Assembly (NCBI GenBank): GCA_949358305.1
Contig: OX442322.1
Location: 1,922,001-1,986,000 of the forward strand
Direction: 5' to 3'
Source: Strigamia acuminata
Taxonomy: Eukaryota > Arthropoda > Chilopoda > Geophilomorpha > Linotaeniidae
DNA: 64,000 bases
Positions 11,689 to 21,381 of this stretch are shown one piece after another. How positions within the stretch are numbered: position 1 is the first letter of the stretch; each line of letters starts with the position of its first letter. The translations under genes and the position numbers were made by a program. The notes under the pieces were generated by a model. That model had not been told where the DNA came from. It was given only the letters and a program-made list of their open reading frames with translations, and did not search any database.

Positions 11689-11840
11689 TGTATTGTTTGT
11701 TGCTTAAATCAGGAAGTTGATGAAATCATGTGAGACATCCATTGTGGTAAAAACAACAACTATCGCCACCTTTTAATGACACTAATAACTACTAATACAA
11801 GAACGCCATCTGGCGTGATAAATACACAACACATCACACA
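11689..11840 (-). repeat. Gypsy-H 5' LTR (152 bp)
   Basis: On the element strand it begins TGTGTGATGTG and ends AATACA, followed by the PBS. It is flanked by the TSD GAATC. It carries a short palindromic CGCCATCTGGCG near 11803. Confidence 0.9.
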
Positions 11841-12528
11841 GAATCCCATACAGGAACTTACTGGGATGTTTGGCGTTCATCGCGTCGAGAACCAGACCGG
11901 ACATGACATATGCTGTTAACATCCTGAGCCAGTTTCAATCCAATCCAGGATGGGATCACTGGACCGTTCTACTAGACTTACTCAGTTATTTGAGAACAAC
12001 GAAAGACCTGGGGCTGATGTTATTTCCAAATAATCGAGTTGAAGTTGTTGGCTACAGCGATTCTGACTATGCTAATAACAGAGACGAATGGATTTCCATT
12101 GGAGGAACCTTAGTAAGTCTAGGCGGCGCACCAATTTATTGGAGAACTTTTAAACAACGGAATGTAACGCTGTCCACCATGGAAGCCGAGTATGTAGGCC
12201 TTACGGAAACAGTAAAAGACTACATTTGGATCGTCCGAGTCCTACACGAGATCGTCCTAATCTTGCGGATAATTTCTACCATCGTGTTTTATGCGATAAC
12301 ATTTCGACAGTAGATTTCACTAAGTCTAACATCGAAAATCGCAAAACTAAGCACATTGATATTCGATATCATTTCATCCACGAGCTAGTCAAGAAAAACA
12401 ACCTACAGATTTCACACGTAGGAACAAAGTGTAATTTCGCCAACATATTTACCAAGTCTGTCGACAAGGTTGACCTTTTGCATTTTTGTAAACTTTTCCT
12501 TGTTGACATTTGTACGCTAAGCGCTTGA
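11841..12528 (+). pseudogene. Copia-A pol end: RT thumb and RNase H
   Basis: It continues the copia A frame after gypsy H with LAFIASRTRPDMTYAV, GYSDSDYANN (RNase H first Asp region), TLSTMEAEYVGL (conserved Glu) and KTKHIDIRYHFI. A frameshift near 12240 separates TMEAEY from the last part. It stops near 12526, just upstream of the polypurine tract. Confidence 0.87.
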
Positions 12529-12546
12529 TTATACGAGGGGGCCGAT

Positions 12547-12877
12547 TGTTGGGTTATAATATTTACTAAGTGCAGTGTATATATTATTGTATCGTATTAT
12601 CAAGCGATAATGCTTATTATTGTTCATTCTGTACATATATCCTTTGTATTTACCATTAGCATTACGAGTCTTTGCTTTGTTTACATTTCGGATATATAAC
12701 TTCTATATTGCACCTATAGGTGGCATTGTATACCTTGGGGTCACATGATCATACAGAATAAACTCACTCTATGTTTGGATTTTCACCTGAGAACACCTGG
12801 CTCTTCATTTCACAATTGGGTTTTCCACACCACTGCAAAACAAGGCATTTGCTGATGATTTCAACTAGAAATCAAGA
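12547..12877 (+). repeat. Copia-A 3' LTR (331 bp)
   Basis: It matches 2074-2403 with about eight differences. Its last two bases are GA instead of CA. It is preceded by a G-rich polypurine tract at 12535-12543 and followed by TSD AAAGG. Confidence 0.9.
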
Positions 12878-12882
12878 AAAGG

Positions 12883-13530
12883 CAGGTGATTTCGGAACAG
12901 GAAGTGTTTGGTTTTCCTGTGATAATGATGGAAACTCAATCCGGAAATCTGTCAACTCTCGTTTCTTTGATTTCTTCTTAGACTTTGGCACTTTTACGAA
13001 ATCTTCCTCGACGGTTACTAAAATCTGTACTGGAGGATGAAATTCGGAAACCGTAATGGCACTCGTCGTTGAAATCACCGGTGGGCACAAGCCATCCACG
13101 TAATAAAGTCCACCCTTTTCTTTGGCACGAAGAGCGGAATGTTGGATGTCCGTTTTATAAATGTTAATTTCTCCTCGGACAATGTGAATATGATGGTCGT
13201 GTTTGTCAATTTTCGACACGGAGATTAAGTTTGCTTCAAAGTTCGGGGCAAACAAAACATCCTTTAAGTTGACCGCACACTGACATCCATCGATCACTGT
13301 CTCGATATGAACGGTTCCTCTTCCGGTTACTTGGGAAGTGCCCTGGCCTAACTCAATGTCGAAGGGCACAACTTTGACGAAATCTGTAAACCACGATTGC
13401 ACATGAGAGACGTGGTCCGTGGCGCCACAATCCATAATCTACTCATGTTGTTGCATAAAATGTGCAGTGGGCATTTCGATAACTTGTGGCGGTGCGTTCA
13501 CGAAAAATGTGGATTCGCGCTTTGCCTGCG
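12883..13530 (-). pseudogene. Copia-E protease region
   Basis: Read leftwards: TAHFMQ, then a TAG stop (13437-13439) where copia C and I have Trp, then DCGATDHVSHVQSWF, the copia aspartic protease active site, followed by IELGQGTSQVTGRGTVHI and VLFAPNFEANLISVSKID. It ends at the copia A insertion and continues at 2073. It would cleave the Gag-Pol polyprotein in the virus-like particle. The frame differs from the gag part by a frameshift near 13520. Confidence 0.87.
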
Positions 13531-14394
13531 AATTTCCCTCGGACAACCGTCGTTCGCTTTGTTCGAGCTGTTTTTATTTTGTCGACGGCTTTTGCTCCTT
13601 GATGGACGTTGTAAGGATGCAGGTGGAGTTTGGCATTGGCCTTTCCGAGGTTGGAGAGACTTGTTCGCGTAATGTCCCATTTCACCATAATTGTAACATC
13701 TGATCGACGACAGCGGACGTGAACTCCGTGAACTATTGTGCGAACGATTCTCATCCGTCGAGTAGGCGTGAGAAGAAGATGCAGAGGTCGAATCTCGTGA
13801 TGACATTGCCTTCAAACGCATATACTCTGAAAGGAGTTGCTCAGATATGCGTTGCGGTGTAAACATCGGATCCTCCCAATGATAAATAGTGAATGATACT
13901 TGGGAGTATTTTGCCGGGAGCATGTCCAGGTACTGGTATGCTTGGTGATTGGGTGAGACCTTTTCCCCAACATCCTCTAACTTCTTAGCATGATAGTCAA
14001 CTCTACCGAGAAAATTTGCCATCTCCTCGTTCTGCTCTAGTCGCATATGAAGGAATTCTCGCCGAAGTGCCGCCTTTCGAGCACGAGAACTAGGGGCATA
14101 AATTTTGCATAAAATGTTCCATGCCTCTTTAGGCGTGTTACAGGAGTCCAGCGCCGACTTTTTTGGTTTCGAAACGAAGCCGTAAATCAGGCCAAGCGCT
14201 TTATCCTTTCTGCGCTTGTATTTTTTGAGTTCTTTGTCGTTTGCCGTCTTCTTGAACTCTTCCTCCTCCTCTTCCGTAACGTGGTGCCATAGCTTTTCTA
14301 ATTTTAATAGCATTTTCATGCTACGGGCCCACATTTCATAATTGCCAACAGCGAGTACTGGCACTCTCGTCGCGGAGTTGTCGGATTTCTGCAT
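13531..14394 (-). pseudogene. Copia-E gag
   Basis: The ATG at 14392-14394 opens MQKSDNSATRVPVLAVGNYE, matching the start of copia I (MQKVSNPTSSKVPVLAVGNYE) and C. Then comes the UBN2-like Gag core with RKDKALGLIYGFVS and SSRARKAALRREFLHMRLEQN. The zinc knuckle reads CYNYGEMGHYANKS: two of the three Cys are lost, so RNA binding would be impaired. A frameshift follows before the protease. Confidence 0.88.
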
Positions 14395-15281
14395 CGCTGA
14401 CGTAAATTCGCGTAAAAACCACGGCTTTGGGAATGGTACAGGCGAAAACAGTTGAGATACGTTGCACAAACGTCGTCAAAACACAAATGTTCGATGTACA
14501 CGATAACGAAGCACTGATCACAAAATTCACTCGAAGCACTGTCAAAGAGGAAGCCAAAAATGGGAGGCAATGCTACAATTGCCTTGATAACCTTGTGTAA
14601 GTATCCTCCTAACGTCATTTGCAAGCCACCTGGGGCCACGGGAATGTTAGGTGGCGCAAGGATAGACTTACACAAGAATACGAGTTTCACGAGCCTGACT
14701 GGACTAAGGATGAATCCGATGCTAAAGGGCCCGCTCCAAAAATATTTAAAACTAACAATAAAATTCGAAATAAGAAGAAATAGATGAATCAATTGTGTGT
14801 GAACACACAACCTCGTGCAATCAGAGAACACGGAGTGGTTTTGTAGAAAAGCCACCGAAAAGCGCAAGCACAACAGTGCAAAACCTGTGTTTTTGTCGAA
14901 AAACACGCAAAACGAGTCGAAAAACAATAAATCGCCAATACTACAAGCACGCCGGGGTGCAATGTAGCGGGCGTTACCCGTTTCTAGTTGAAACGTTGTA
15001 ATGAAGTGACGAAAACGCGAAAAATCTGAAAATAGATAAACAAAACCCGGAAAATTCGCGAAGAACGCGTAAATTTTCCGATAATTGGCAAAAATAGCCA
15101 CGTTCATTGTGGCAAATCGTCGGTCCACGTTGAAAAACGTCGTGGAAAACACGTTAGCAGCAGGAAATCGCCAGCAAAAATTGTCGAAACCTGAAATTAT
15201 ACAAAAATACGCTGCAAATCGCAAAAATTTGCGAATTGTTGCGATATTAGCGCAGTGGAGAGTGCTTTGCAAGGAAAGCAA
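14395..15281 (-). other. Copia-E untranslated leader with conserved hairpin
   Basis: This is about 890 bases between PBS and gag. A 7-bp stem (arms 14649-14655 and 14625-14631, GCCACCT/AGGTGGC on the element strand) is also present at the matching place in the copia C leader (40499-40529), with loop changes. A long minus-strand open frame (14316-15482) crosses this leader and the LTR but has no recognisable domain. Confidence 0.65.
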
Positions 15282-15297
15282 CCATCCTCTGCTACCA
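15282..15297 (-). promoter_or_regulatory. Copia-E primer binding site, tRNA-iMet 3' end
   Basis: The minus strand reads TGGTAGCAGAGGATGG two bases after the LTR end. This is the exact complement of the last 16 bases of animal initiator Met tRNA including CCA. Confidence 0.9.
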
Positions 15298-15299
15298 AC

Positions 15300-15875
15300 T
15301 GTAGCAGAGGAAGAGGTATTTGCACGGATTATCGTGCAAAAACAACCGAAAACTATGTCTCGAAGCAATAATGGCGTTGCAATTTGTACGCACATGCGAC
15401 GATAACGTAGCAAAGTCTTCACGACGTGCGTGTGGCCAGAAAACAATAAATACACTACTGTGAACTTATAAGCAACGTGCACAGTGATTTAAAATGAATA
15501 AATAATTTAATTAACAAATGAAAACTTACAAAATGGTCCATTCTTGGATGGAGAAAAGAGGTAAAGCTTGCTAACACAGCAAGTCGCCATATTGGATACA
15601 GATACAAAAAGGTACGCCAACTAGTGGCGAAATAATACACTATATATATGAAAAAAGATAATAACTGCATCATATTTGATGCTAAATAACACAGCATTGT
15701 GCTTTAAGCACAGATTAATAAAAACATAACATATCATCGTAATTAATCGATTCAAAAGGAACTAAATCGTAATGTACATCGAAATATAACCAAATAAGAA
15801 TGAAAACAATAATAATGTCAATCTTCTAATCATACATTATCTATGTTGGATCAAATGATGTTTTCTACATCAACA
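15300..15875 (-). repeat. Copia-E 5' LTR (about 576 bp)
   Basis: On the minus strand it begins TGTTGATGTAG and ends CTCTGCTACA just before the PBS. Length and ends fit the copia C family LTR (545 bp). The other LTR lies outside the window, so the outer boundary rests on the TG start and the resumption of copia F coding. Confidence 0.78.
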
Positions 15876-16169
15876 GGATTCTGACCGTGCAAAGAAACCT
15901 AAATCGGAGCTTGCACTAGAAACACTTTGAGCACTCGGGCATGTGGTGTTGCATTACCGTGCCCACTCTTGCGGTTCCGAGACGAAGATCGGCGACCACG
16001 ATTGGTAGACGAATTGGAAGAGGCAACGCCCTGGACTCGGGGTTTGGGACACTTATTTGCATAGTTTCCCATTTCCTTGCAATTAAAGCACTTAATCTGT
16101 GATAAGGGCTTCAAAACTTTTGTGCACTCGAAGACGAACTTGCTGACTGTAAACTAGTCGATGACCCTG
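15876..16169 (-). pseudogene. Copia-F gag C-terminal fragment
   Basis: Read leftwards: Ser-rich TSLQSASSSSSAQ, a one-base frameshift, then PLSQIKCFNCKEMGNYANKC, a CCHC knuckle with Asn where His is usual, and a basic RGRRSSSRNRKSG. It parallels the copia C and E gag ends (SEIKCFNCNEMGHYANKC). The N-terminal two thirds of gag are absent; leader sequence adjoins instead. Confidence 0.8.
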
Positions 16170-16261
16170 TTTTCACAAAACTTAATATGTAACAAAGTTT
16201 CACGAAACTTAATATGTAACAAACTTTCACGAAACTTAATATGTAACAGAGTTTCACGAAA
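16170..16261. repeat. 27-bp tandem repeat, three copies
   Basis: The units at 16181-16207, 16208-16234 and 16235-16261 start CTTAATATGTAACA and end TTTCACGAAA, with one or two differences each, plus a partial copy at 16170-16180. The unit length is a multiple of three, so the minus strand reads a nine-residue repeat. It lies between copia F gag and leader, perhaps as filler at a deletion junction. Confidence 0.9.
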
Positions 16262-16591
16262 AATAATATATAGCTAAAATAAAGAGAAAAGAGATGAATC
16301 TTGTGGAATCTTCTCGGAAACTCGATGAAAATCCACGAAAATCTCAGCAAAATCAATCTATGATCGTCTATTAAAGGTTCATTTTCCCCGCCATTTTTTT
16401 TCTCGGGAATCGGGAAATTTAAATTCAATTTCTCGGGAATTCCCGGGAAATTTCGGGAATTTGACAAATTAATGTTTTTTTGCAAAAAAAACATTAAAAA
16501 AAAACAAAGTAAACACTAAAAAACACTAAAAAACACAAACAAAAAATTTAAAAGACATATTTTATTCAAAATAAAGTAGAAATACTGTTAA

Positions 16592-18469
16592 TTATTCCAG
16601 ATTTAAAAAATAGGCTTTTAAGAAACATAGTGCATTCAGGGAAACATCACTCAGAGAACATCGTTTTTTTGTGCAGAAGTTGGCTGACAAAGAAAATGCT
16701 CGCTCACTTTCAATAGACGTAGGCTGTACTGAAAGTAATGCATCCAAAAGCTTTTTAATGTTTGGTGTTATACTTCCAGTAGCCTGATAGATTTGGATTT
16801 CTTTAGTAAAAATTTTCTTCTCAGCCATGTCGGCAATTTGGATATCTGTGAAGCATTGATTGCAGCAAACAGCCTGCCCTCTAAATCAGTCGAACTGCTA
16901 GAAGTAGAACTAGCTTCTTCTTCCAAAACATTGGATTCGGTATCCAATTCCAAGTTATCCACAAATAATCTTTTCATCAAATCCACCGCATATTTAATAA
17001 CCAATGTTTTGGACGACAAAGGCAATTCTTTTACATCCGGAGTCAAATCTAGTTTTTTAGAAATTTAAGCAAAGATACAAGATCCTTATTCTTGCGCTCG
17101 TTAATTCGAACCAACAATGCTCGAAGCAATTCTGTTGAAATTGCATTATTGTTAGTTTGCAAAGATTCTATGGCAAACTTGAGAATCGCATCAGCAGATA
17201 AAAGGTTTGCATCTCGCCTACCTAGTGCCTCGACTGCCAATTTGATCGGTTTTAGCGCACTGACAGTATCCGTTAAGGTGGGAATATTTTCTTCAAATAG
17301 TAAATGTGAAGAATTCAAATCGCTTAGAGCTTGTCGAATTGGAATAATTATGTGCAAAAATCGATCAACCAAGGTCTCAATACTGTTCCATCTGGTTTTA
17401 CAGTCAATCAGCAAACTTAATTCAGTTCCGTGGTCTTGCTAAACATATTTCTGTAAGACTGTATTGCGGACTGGAGAACGCCTAAAAAAAGTTACGATTT
17501 TCCTTACCATTTTTAACGCCAAATCAAGGTCACTACGGACATCAATGTGTTGTTCAACAACAACAACAGATTCAATTAATTGGTCGTAATCGTCATCGTC
17601 ACTATCCGCATCTACATTATCCGAATCCAGAGCAAACAAATCATTTTCTTCTTCGTCGTCTAAGTCAACTGCAGAACGTTCTTCTTCCGTTTCCGTTTGG
17701 TTATTTCTTTTTTTATAAATAACATCCAAAACCGCTAGATGAATTCCATGATTATAACATAATTGGTGCTGATACTCAGATAACCGTCCAAATTTCACCA
17801 TCACCAAAGCTCCATCAGTGGTTGATGCTACTACATCCGAACCTTTAATCTCAAATTCAAAAGTTCAACGGTTTTTTCAGCTGTACAGCTTCCAATTATT
17901 CGAACTAATCCTAAGTTTATGTGGCGTTGATTGAAATGAATATTCATATTTAGATACCGTCGGTTCCTCAGACTAGTCCATTCATCTAAAGTAACACTAA
18001 ATTTCCCATCCCCAGTTGTAAACAACTTAATTTTTTCGATAACCATTGACTTTGCCAATCCATAAAATTCATGAACTAATTTCATGACATTATGTGGATC
18101 TTTTGGCAAGCTGAAATCTCGAGCAGTTAGTGAATGTCAAATAAACTCACTTTTACAAATTCCATGTATTGAAATCCCATCAACAGCAGCAAGCTTAGCA
18201 ACAATTTCTGCCAAAGATTGATGTTTTGTATACGATAAAATCAATTGTTGCACTTTAGGTTTTTTCGTAACAGTGCTACTGCTAGTGGCGGCGGAAATCG
18301 CGTCATCTCTGCGCTTATGTAAATTAATATTATGTTGGCTGGCTAGATGTCGTATTAGGCCACTTGTTGATGCTCCTTTGCAACTTAAAACTTTGTTTGG
18401 ACAGATACGACATTTTGCTGAATCTCCATCACCTTGTTTTTCAAAATGATTCCTCACAGAATCAGACAT
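16592..18469 (-). pseudogene. hAT transposase (BED finger, RNase H-like core, C-terminal dimerisation domain)
   Basis: The ATG at 18467-18469 opens MSDSVRNHFEKQGDGDSAKCR; a BED-type zinc finger follows (CRICPNKVLSCKG...LIRHLASQH). Then come FSVTLDEWTSLRNRRYLN (core with catalytic Asp), CYNHGIHLAVLDV (matching the C..H region of the insertion domain), DCKTRWNSIETLVDR and the C-terminal IESERAFSLSANFCTKKRCSLS...LNALCFLKAYF, the hAT dimerisation motif. An in-frame TGA near 18134, a TAG near 17438 and three frameshifts (about 17820, 17048 and 16800) break it. An acidic Asp/Glu-rich stretch lies near 17600. Confidence 0.9.
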
Positions 18470-18489
18470 GACGGAAAATAAGTAATAAC

Positions 18490-18765
18490 GAATGAGAAAG
18501 AGACGACGACGACAAAGAGAATGCGACGCGAAAGTGAAACGATTGCGATGCGACGGGTATGCGGAGGGAATGAGACACGACGACGAAGAGAATGCGACGC
18601 GAAGCGAAAGCTAAACGATTGCGATTGCGATTTGCGACGGGAATGCGACGACGACGACAATGCGAAGCGAATGGGACAGAAATGTGACTGGTTTGCATTA
18701 GGATGGCGATATATATATGCGACTTGCGTATACGTCGCATACACGTTGCATTATGCAACGTGTAT
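18490..18765. repeat. Low-complexity tract and inverted repeat upstream of the hAT transposase
   Basis: 18490-18680 is an imperfect purine-rich repeat of ATGCGACG/GACGACGAC units. 18739-18750 and 18754-18765 form a perfect 12-bp inverted repeat (ATACACGTTGCA) around TTA. Both lie between the transposase start and the hAT right end, where the promoter should be. Confidence 0.75.
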
Positions 18766-18913
18766 GGGGCGTATATTCAAGTGCACCATGTGCATTTTTG
18801 CAATTTTTCCATTCCCGATTCCCGGGAAATTTGTTGTAATTTCCCGGGAAACGGGAATTAAAAAGTTGCAAAAATTTCCGGGAATTCCCGGAGAATGAAC
18901 CTTTATCGTCTAT

Positions 18914-19498
18914 CGTTTTATGTTTGCAAAATTCCAAAAAAATCGATGAAAATCTGTGCAATTGAACAAAAGAAATACAGGAAATTAGTCAAGATTAGCA
19001 CACAACACAGCAGGTAAGTCCAGAAGTGTTGTAAAATTGAAAAACTATGAAAATCGTTGATAAAGTGCATTTTGTGCAGAAAGTAGTGTCGTTTCGTGTC
19101 TCGGTGGTAATAATTCGATGAAAAACGATTAAAAGTACACACAGTACGTGTGAAAACACGTATAAAATCCAGGAAGGACACCAGATCGTCGTAAACAGTG
19201 CAACACAGACGAAAATTGGCGCAAATATCACGAAAATCACTCAAAAAAGCACTCACAATTGACACTGGACATCATCCAGGCACTGCTGGCGGTTCAAATG
19301 ACACGCAGGCACCGAAAAACACATTAAAATCCATGGAAATGTGTCGGACAAGCAGGCAAACAAGGACGAGGTCGGCCATCTTGCCAGGAGAAAAGAATCG
19401 ATGAGTGGGAAGGTGTTGCACGAAAATCCTCGAAAATTTGGCCAAAAATGGTCAAAAATTAGCACAAAAAACCCACAAATGATGCTGAAAGTCCTATC
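18914..19498 (-). other. Copia-F untranslated leader
   Basis: This is non-coding sequence between PBS and the hAT insertion, about 585 bases, rich in CGAAAAT/CAAAAAT words like the other copia leaders. No coding potential is seen. Confidence 0.65.
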
Positions 19499-19510
19499 CC
19501 TCTGCTACCA
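19499..19510 (-). promoter_or_regulatory. Copia-F primer binding site, tRNA-iMet 3' end
   Basis: The minus strand reads TGGTAGCAGAGG directly after the LTR end (CCAACA), matching the 3' end of initiator Met tRNA over 12 bases. Confidence 0.82.
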
Positions 19511-19800
19511 TGTTGGAAAATTGGATCAGTAAATGAATTCCGCAAATGTGAGTGAAAGAACTCAGGATTTAATAAATCCATGCAAGCCATGGAGAAAAAA
19601 CAAAAACAAGAATACAAGTAATAACAACAGTTGCTAAGCAGTTGAAAAACAACTCCAACTACAGTAATCCAACCGATACATCAATGTTTACATAATAATA
19701 AACCATACAAACATAAATAATTACGTAATAACACAAATCAAACATGCATAACATCTATGATCAGTTGCATATCACAAATCTCGGAGAACAAAAGCCAACA
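19511..19800 (-). repeat. Copia-F 5' LTR (about 290 bp)
   Basis: On the minus strand it begins TGTTGGCTTTTG at 19800 and ends CCAACA at 19511, adjoining the PBS. The second copy is outside the window. Confidence 0.7.
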
Positions 19801-20084
19801 AGAAGGTTGATGGATTTGCCGCTCAGATCATTGCAAAATTGTCTAGTGTGCAAGAGTCTTCGCATTTGACGCAGATTCGTGCAAGTTTTGAGCTGACTGA
19901 TGGTATTTTGGTTCATAAATCGGAATTAAATGGACATTTTAGTGAGAAGATTGTTGTGCCCCAAAGTTTGCGTTCAGCTGTCCTCAAGTTATGTCATGAT
20001 GACAGTGGCCATTTTGATTTTGTTGCCACTTTGAATCGTTTGAAGTCTACATATTGGTGGAAATCTATGCGTTCCGATACTAAG
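19801..20084 (+). pseudogene. Gypsy-G integrase zinc domain (left part)
   Basis: An open frame from 19803 encodes FAAQIIAKLSSVQESSHL and LCHDDSGHFDFVATLNRLK, the HH half of the H2C2 integrase zinc domain, ending STYWWKSMRSDTK at the BEL insertion. The frame continues in phase at 27270. The upstream part lies beyond copia F, outside the window. Confidence 0.85.
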
Positions 20085-21336
20085 TGTGAAAACTGGCGTT
20101 TTACTCCAGGTTCACATTCCCTTTAATGTGTTGATTTTATTTAATATTTGTGTATTTTATTTCCTTTGATTCTACATTTAAAGGTCATGGGAAGAGAAAA
20201 ATAAAAATTGAGGAGAAGATTATTTATGTCATTATTAGACCAAATCCATTGTTTATACGTGTTCAATTGTTTCGAGATTGTTATATCGTTCGTTTAAACG
20301 TTGGAAAATTCTCAAATGTCCTCCATTTTTAGTTTTCGAAAGTTTCCAAAAGCTGCCGTTGGTGGCGCTTTTTATGACGTCATCGGCGACAAACAAGCAG
20401 CTTTTTAGCATGGGCTCGGCTTTATTTAAGAGCTACAAAATTTTTTTTCCAAATTTGACAATACTGTTAGGTTATTGGGATTTTAAAATTCAGTAAATAT
20501 TCCAATTTGCTATTTGGTGCATGTGTATAGATTCAAAAGAACGAATAATAAATTTTTGTAGCTCTTAAATGAAGCCAAGCCCATGCTAAAAAGCTGCTTG
20601 TTTGTCGCCGATGACGTCATAAAAAGCGCCACCAACGGCAGCTTTTGGAAACTTTCGAAAACTAAAAATGGAGGACATTTGAGAATTTTCCAACGTTTAA
20701 ACGAACGATATAACAATCTCGAAACAATTGAACACGTATAAACAATGGATTTGGTCTAATAATGACATAAATAATCTTCTCCTCAATTTTTATTTTTCTC
20801 TTCCCATGACCTTTAACATTTGTGTATTTTTATTTGTTTTGATGTAATATTCAGTGTCATTTGCTCATTTATATTTCATTTATATTTGCTGACCTTGCAT
20901 TTAGTGTTGTATGGTTTATCCAATTATTCTAGTGTTTTAATGTCGTTTATTTGATTTTATATACTCCTTTTAATGTTTCATTGTTTTATTATTCTGTAAA
21001 ACTCAATTTAATATTTTGTATTCAATTTTAACATGTTTATCTTTCACATTTAGTGTCATTAACCTTTTATTTAAAGAGGGTTAGATTATTGTCACATGAC
21101 CTGGCTTCAGCTCTCCTTCTAGGAATGCAGCTGAAGCCAATTATCGGATTAGTGGTGCTCCAATAGGAGCGTTTTTGTATATATCTTTTTGAAGACAATA
21201 AAGTTTAACCCCAGTGAGTGTACAAAATTCATATTGGCAACACGTCTCTTTATTTCAACTTGCAACATATTTTCAAACACATTACAAAGAAGCCAGAGAC
21301 TTTAAGAAGACCAACTAAAAGCGATTGGAATCTACA
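20085..21336 (+). repeat. BEL 5' LTR, split by a MITE
   Basis: It begins TGTGAAAACTGGCG and ends GATTGGAATCTACA. Apart from the insert at 20182-20812 and one TTAA copy, it equals the 3' LTR base for base as far as I can compare. ACAATAAAG (near 21196) is the likely poly(A) signal, and TATATATC lies just upstream. Confidence 0.95.
20182..20812. mobile_element. Foldback MITE with arms of about 263 bp
   Basis: The first 263 bases (20182-20444) are the reverse complement of the last 263 (20550-20812), with about two mismatches, around a loop of about 105 bp. Ends are AGGTCATGGG / CCCATGACCT. The empty site is known from the 3' LTR (near 26744), so the insertion duplicated TTAA (20178-20181, 20813-20816); TA or TTTAA fit too. 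There is no transposase ORF; two mirror-image ORFs in the arms are by-products of the palindrome. TTAA would fit a piggyBac-type mobiliser. Confidence 0.93.
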
Positions 21337-21339
21337 TTT

Positions 21340-21357
21340 TGGTGCCGAAACCCGGGA
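21340..21357 (+). promoter_or_regulatory. BEL primer binding site, tRNA-Phe
   Basis: TGGTGCCGAAACCCGGGA lies three bases after the LTR and is the exact complement of the last 18 bases of animal tRNA-Phe with CCA. Confidence 0.88.
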
Positions 21358-21381
21358 GTACCCCAAACTGCAAGTAAAAAA

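Larger units (their letters stand above)
6797..11840 (-). mobile_element. Gypsy-H: Ty3/gypsy retrotransposon inside copia A
   Basis: 152-bp LTRs lie at 6797-6948 and 11689-11840, with TSD GAATC at 6792-6796 and 11841-11845. The element reads right to left: PBS, gag with zinc knuckles, aspartic protease, RT, RNase H, integrase. Removing the element and one TSD copy keeps the copia A frame across the site. The polyprotein has in-frame stops and one frameshift and is cut by a small insert at 7249-7555. No env ORF follows pol. LTRs differ at only about three positions. Confidence 0.92.
2074..12877 (+). mobile_element. Copia-A: Ty1/copia retrotransposon carrying an internal gypsy
   Basis: LTRs lie at 2074-2403 and 12547-12877, with TSD AAAGG at 2069-2073 and 12878-12882. 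A half-tRNA-type PBS follows the 5' LTR, and a polypurine tract (GAGGGGGCC, 12535-12543) precedes the 3' LTR. The order is gag, protease, integrase, RT, RNase H. Gypsy H (6797-11840) interrupts the RT/RNase H junction. Without H the element is about 5.8 kb. LTRs differ at roughly eight positions by eye, so the insertion is moderately young, but coding is broken by stops and frameshifts. Confidence 0.92.
1..15875 (-). mobile_element. Copia-E: Ty1/copia retrotransposon, 5' two thirds, nested and decayed
   Basis: This copia element reads right to left: 5' LTR at 15300-15875, PBS, leader, gag, protease, integrase, then the start of reverse transcriptase at the left window edge, where it runs off. 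It is split by a solo LTR (1294-1835) and by copia A (2074-12877). Its predicted protein closely follows copia C (39121-46495) in the same window, so the two belong to one family. Frameshifts, stops and a deletion in the integrase core make it non-autonomous. It sits inside the gag of copia F, because the F zinc-knuckle coding resumes right after 15875. Confidence 0.88.
16372..18905 (-). mobile_element. hAT DNA transposon (2534 bp) with TIRs and TSD
   Basis: Perfect 12-bp terminal inverted repeats TAAAGGTTCATT / AATGAACCTTTA lie at 16372-16383 and 18894-18905. A perfect 8-bp TSD, TCGTCTAT, lies at 16364-16371 and 18906-18913. Both ends hold several TTCCCGGGAA-type subterminal motifs (16410-16460; 18795-18890), as expected of hAT transposase-binding sites. 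The transposase is on the minus strand with frameshifts and stops, so it is a dead copy. Flanks on both sides are copia F leader. Confidence 0.95.
15876..19800 (-). mobile_element. Copia-F: copia 5' remnant holding the hAT transposon
   Basis: It reads right to left: LTR 19511-19800, PBS 19499-19510, leader 18914-19498, hAT insertion, rest of leader, 27-bp tandem repeats, and the end of gag with a zinc knuckle, where copia E cuts in. The N-terminal part of gag is missing. It lies in gypsy G: the G integrase frame starts directly after 19800. Confidence 0.78.

Noticed and set aside
14316-15482. A 388-codon minus-strand open frame.
   Set aside because: It spans the copia E LTR, primer site and leader, has no domain and is Phe-rich, as expected of AT-rich LTR sequence read open by chance.
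16170-16261. CRISPR-like array.
   Set aside because: The 27-bp units are directly adjacent without spacers, and the context is a eukaryotic retrotransposon.
18454-18898. Overlapping Arg/Ser-rich ORFs on both strands.
   Set aside because: They come from the low-complexity GACGACGAC tract upstream of the hAT transposase.
20278-20716. Two almost identical small ORFs on opposite strands.
   Set aside because: They are mirror images produced by the MITE arms, not a duplicated gene.
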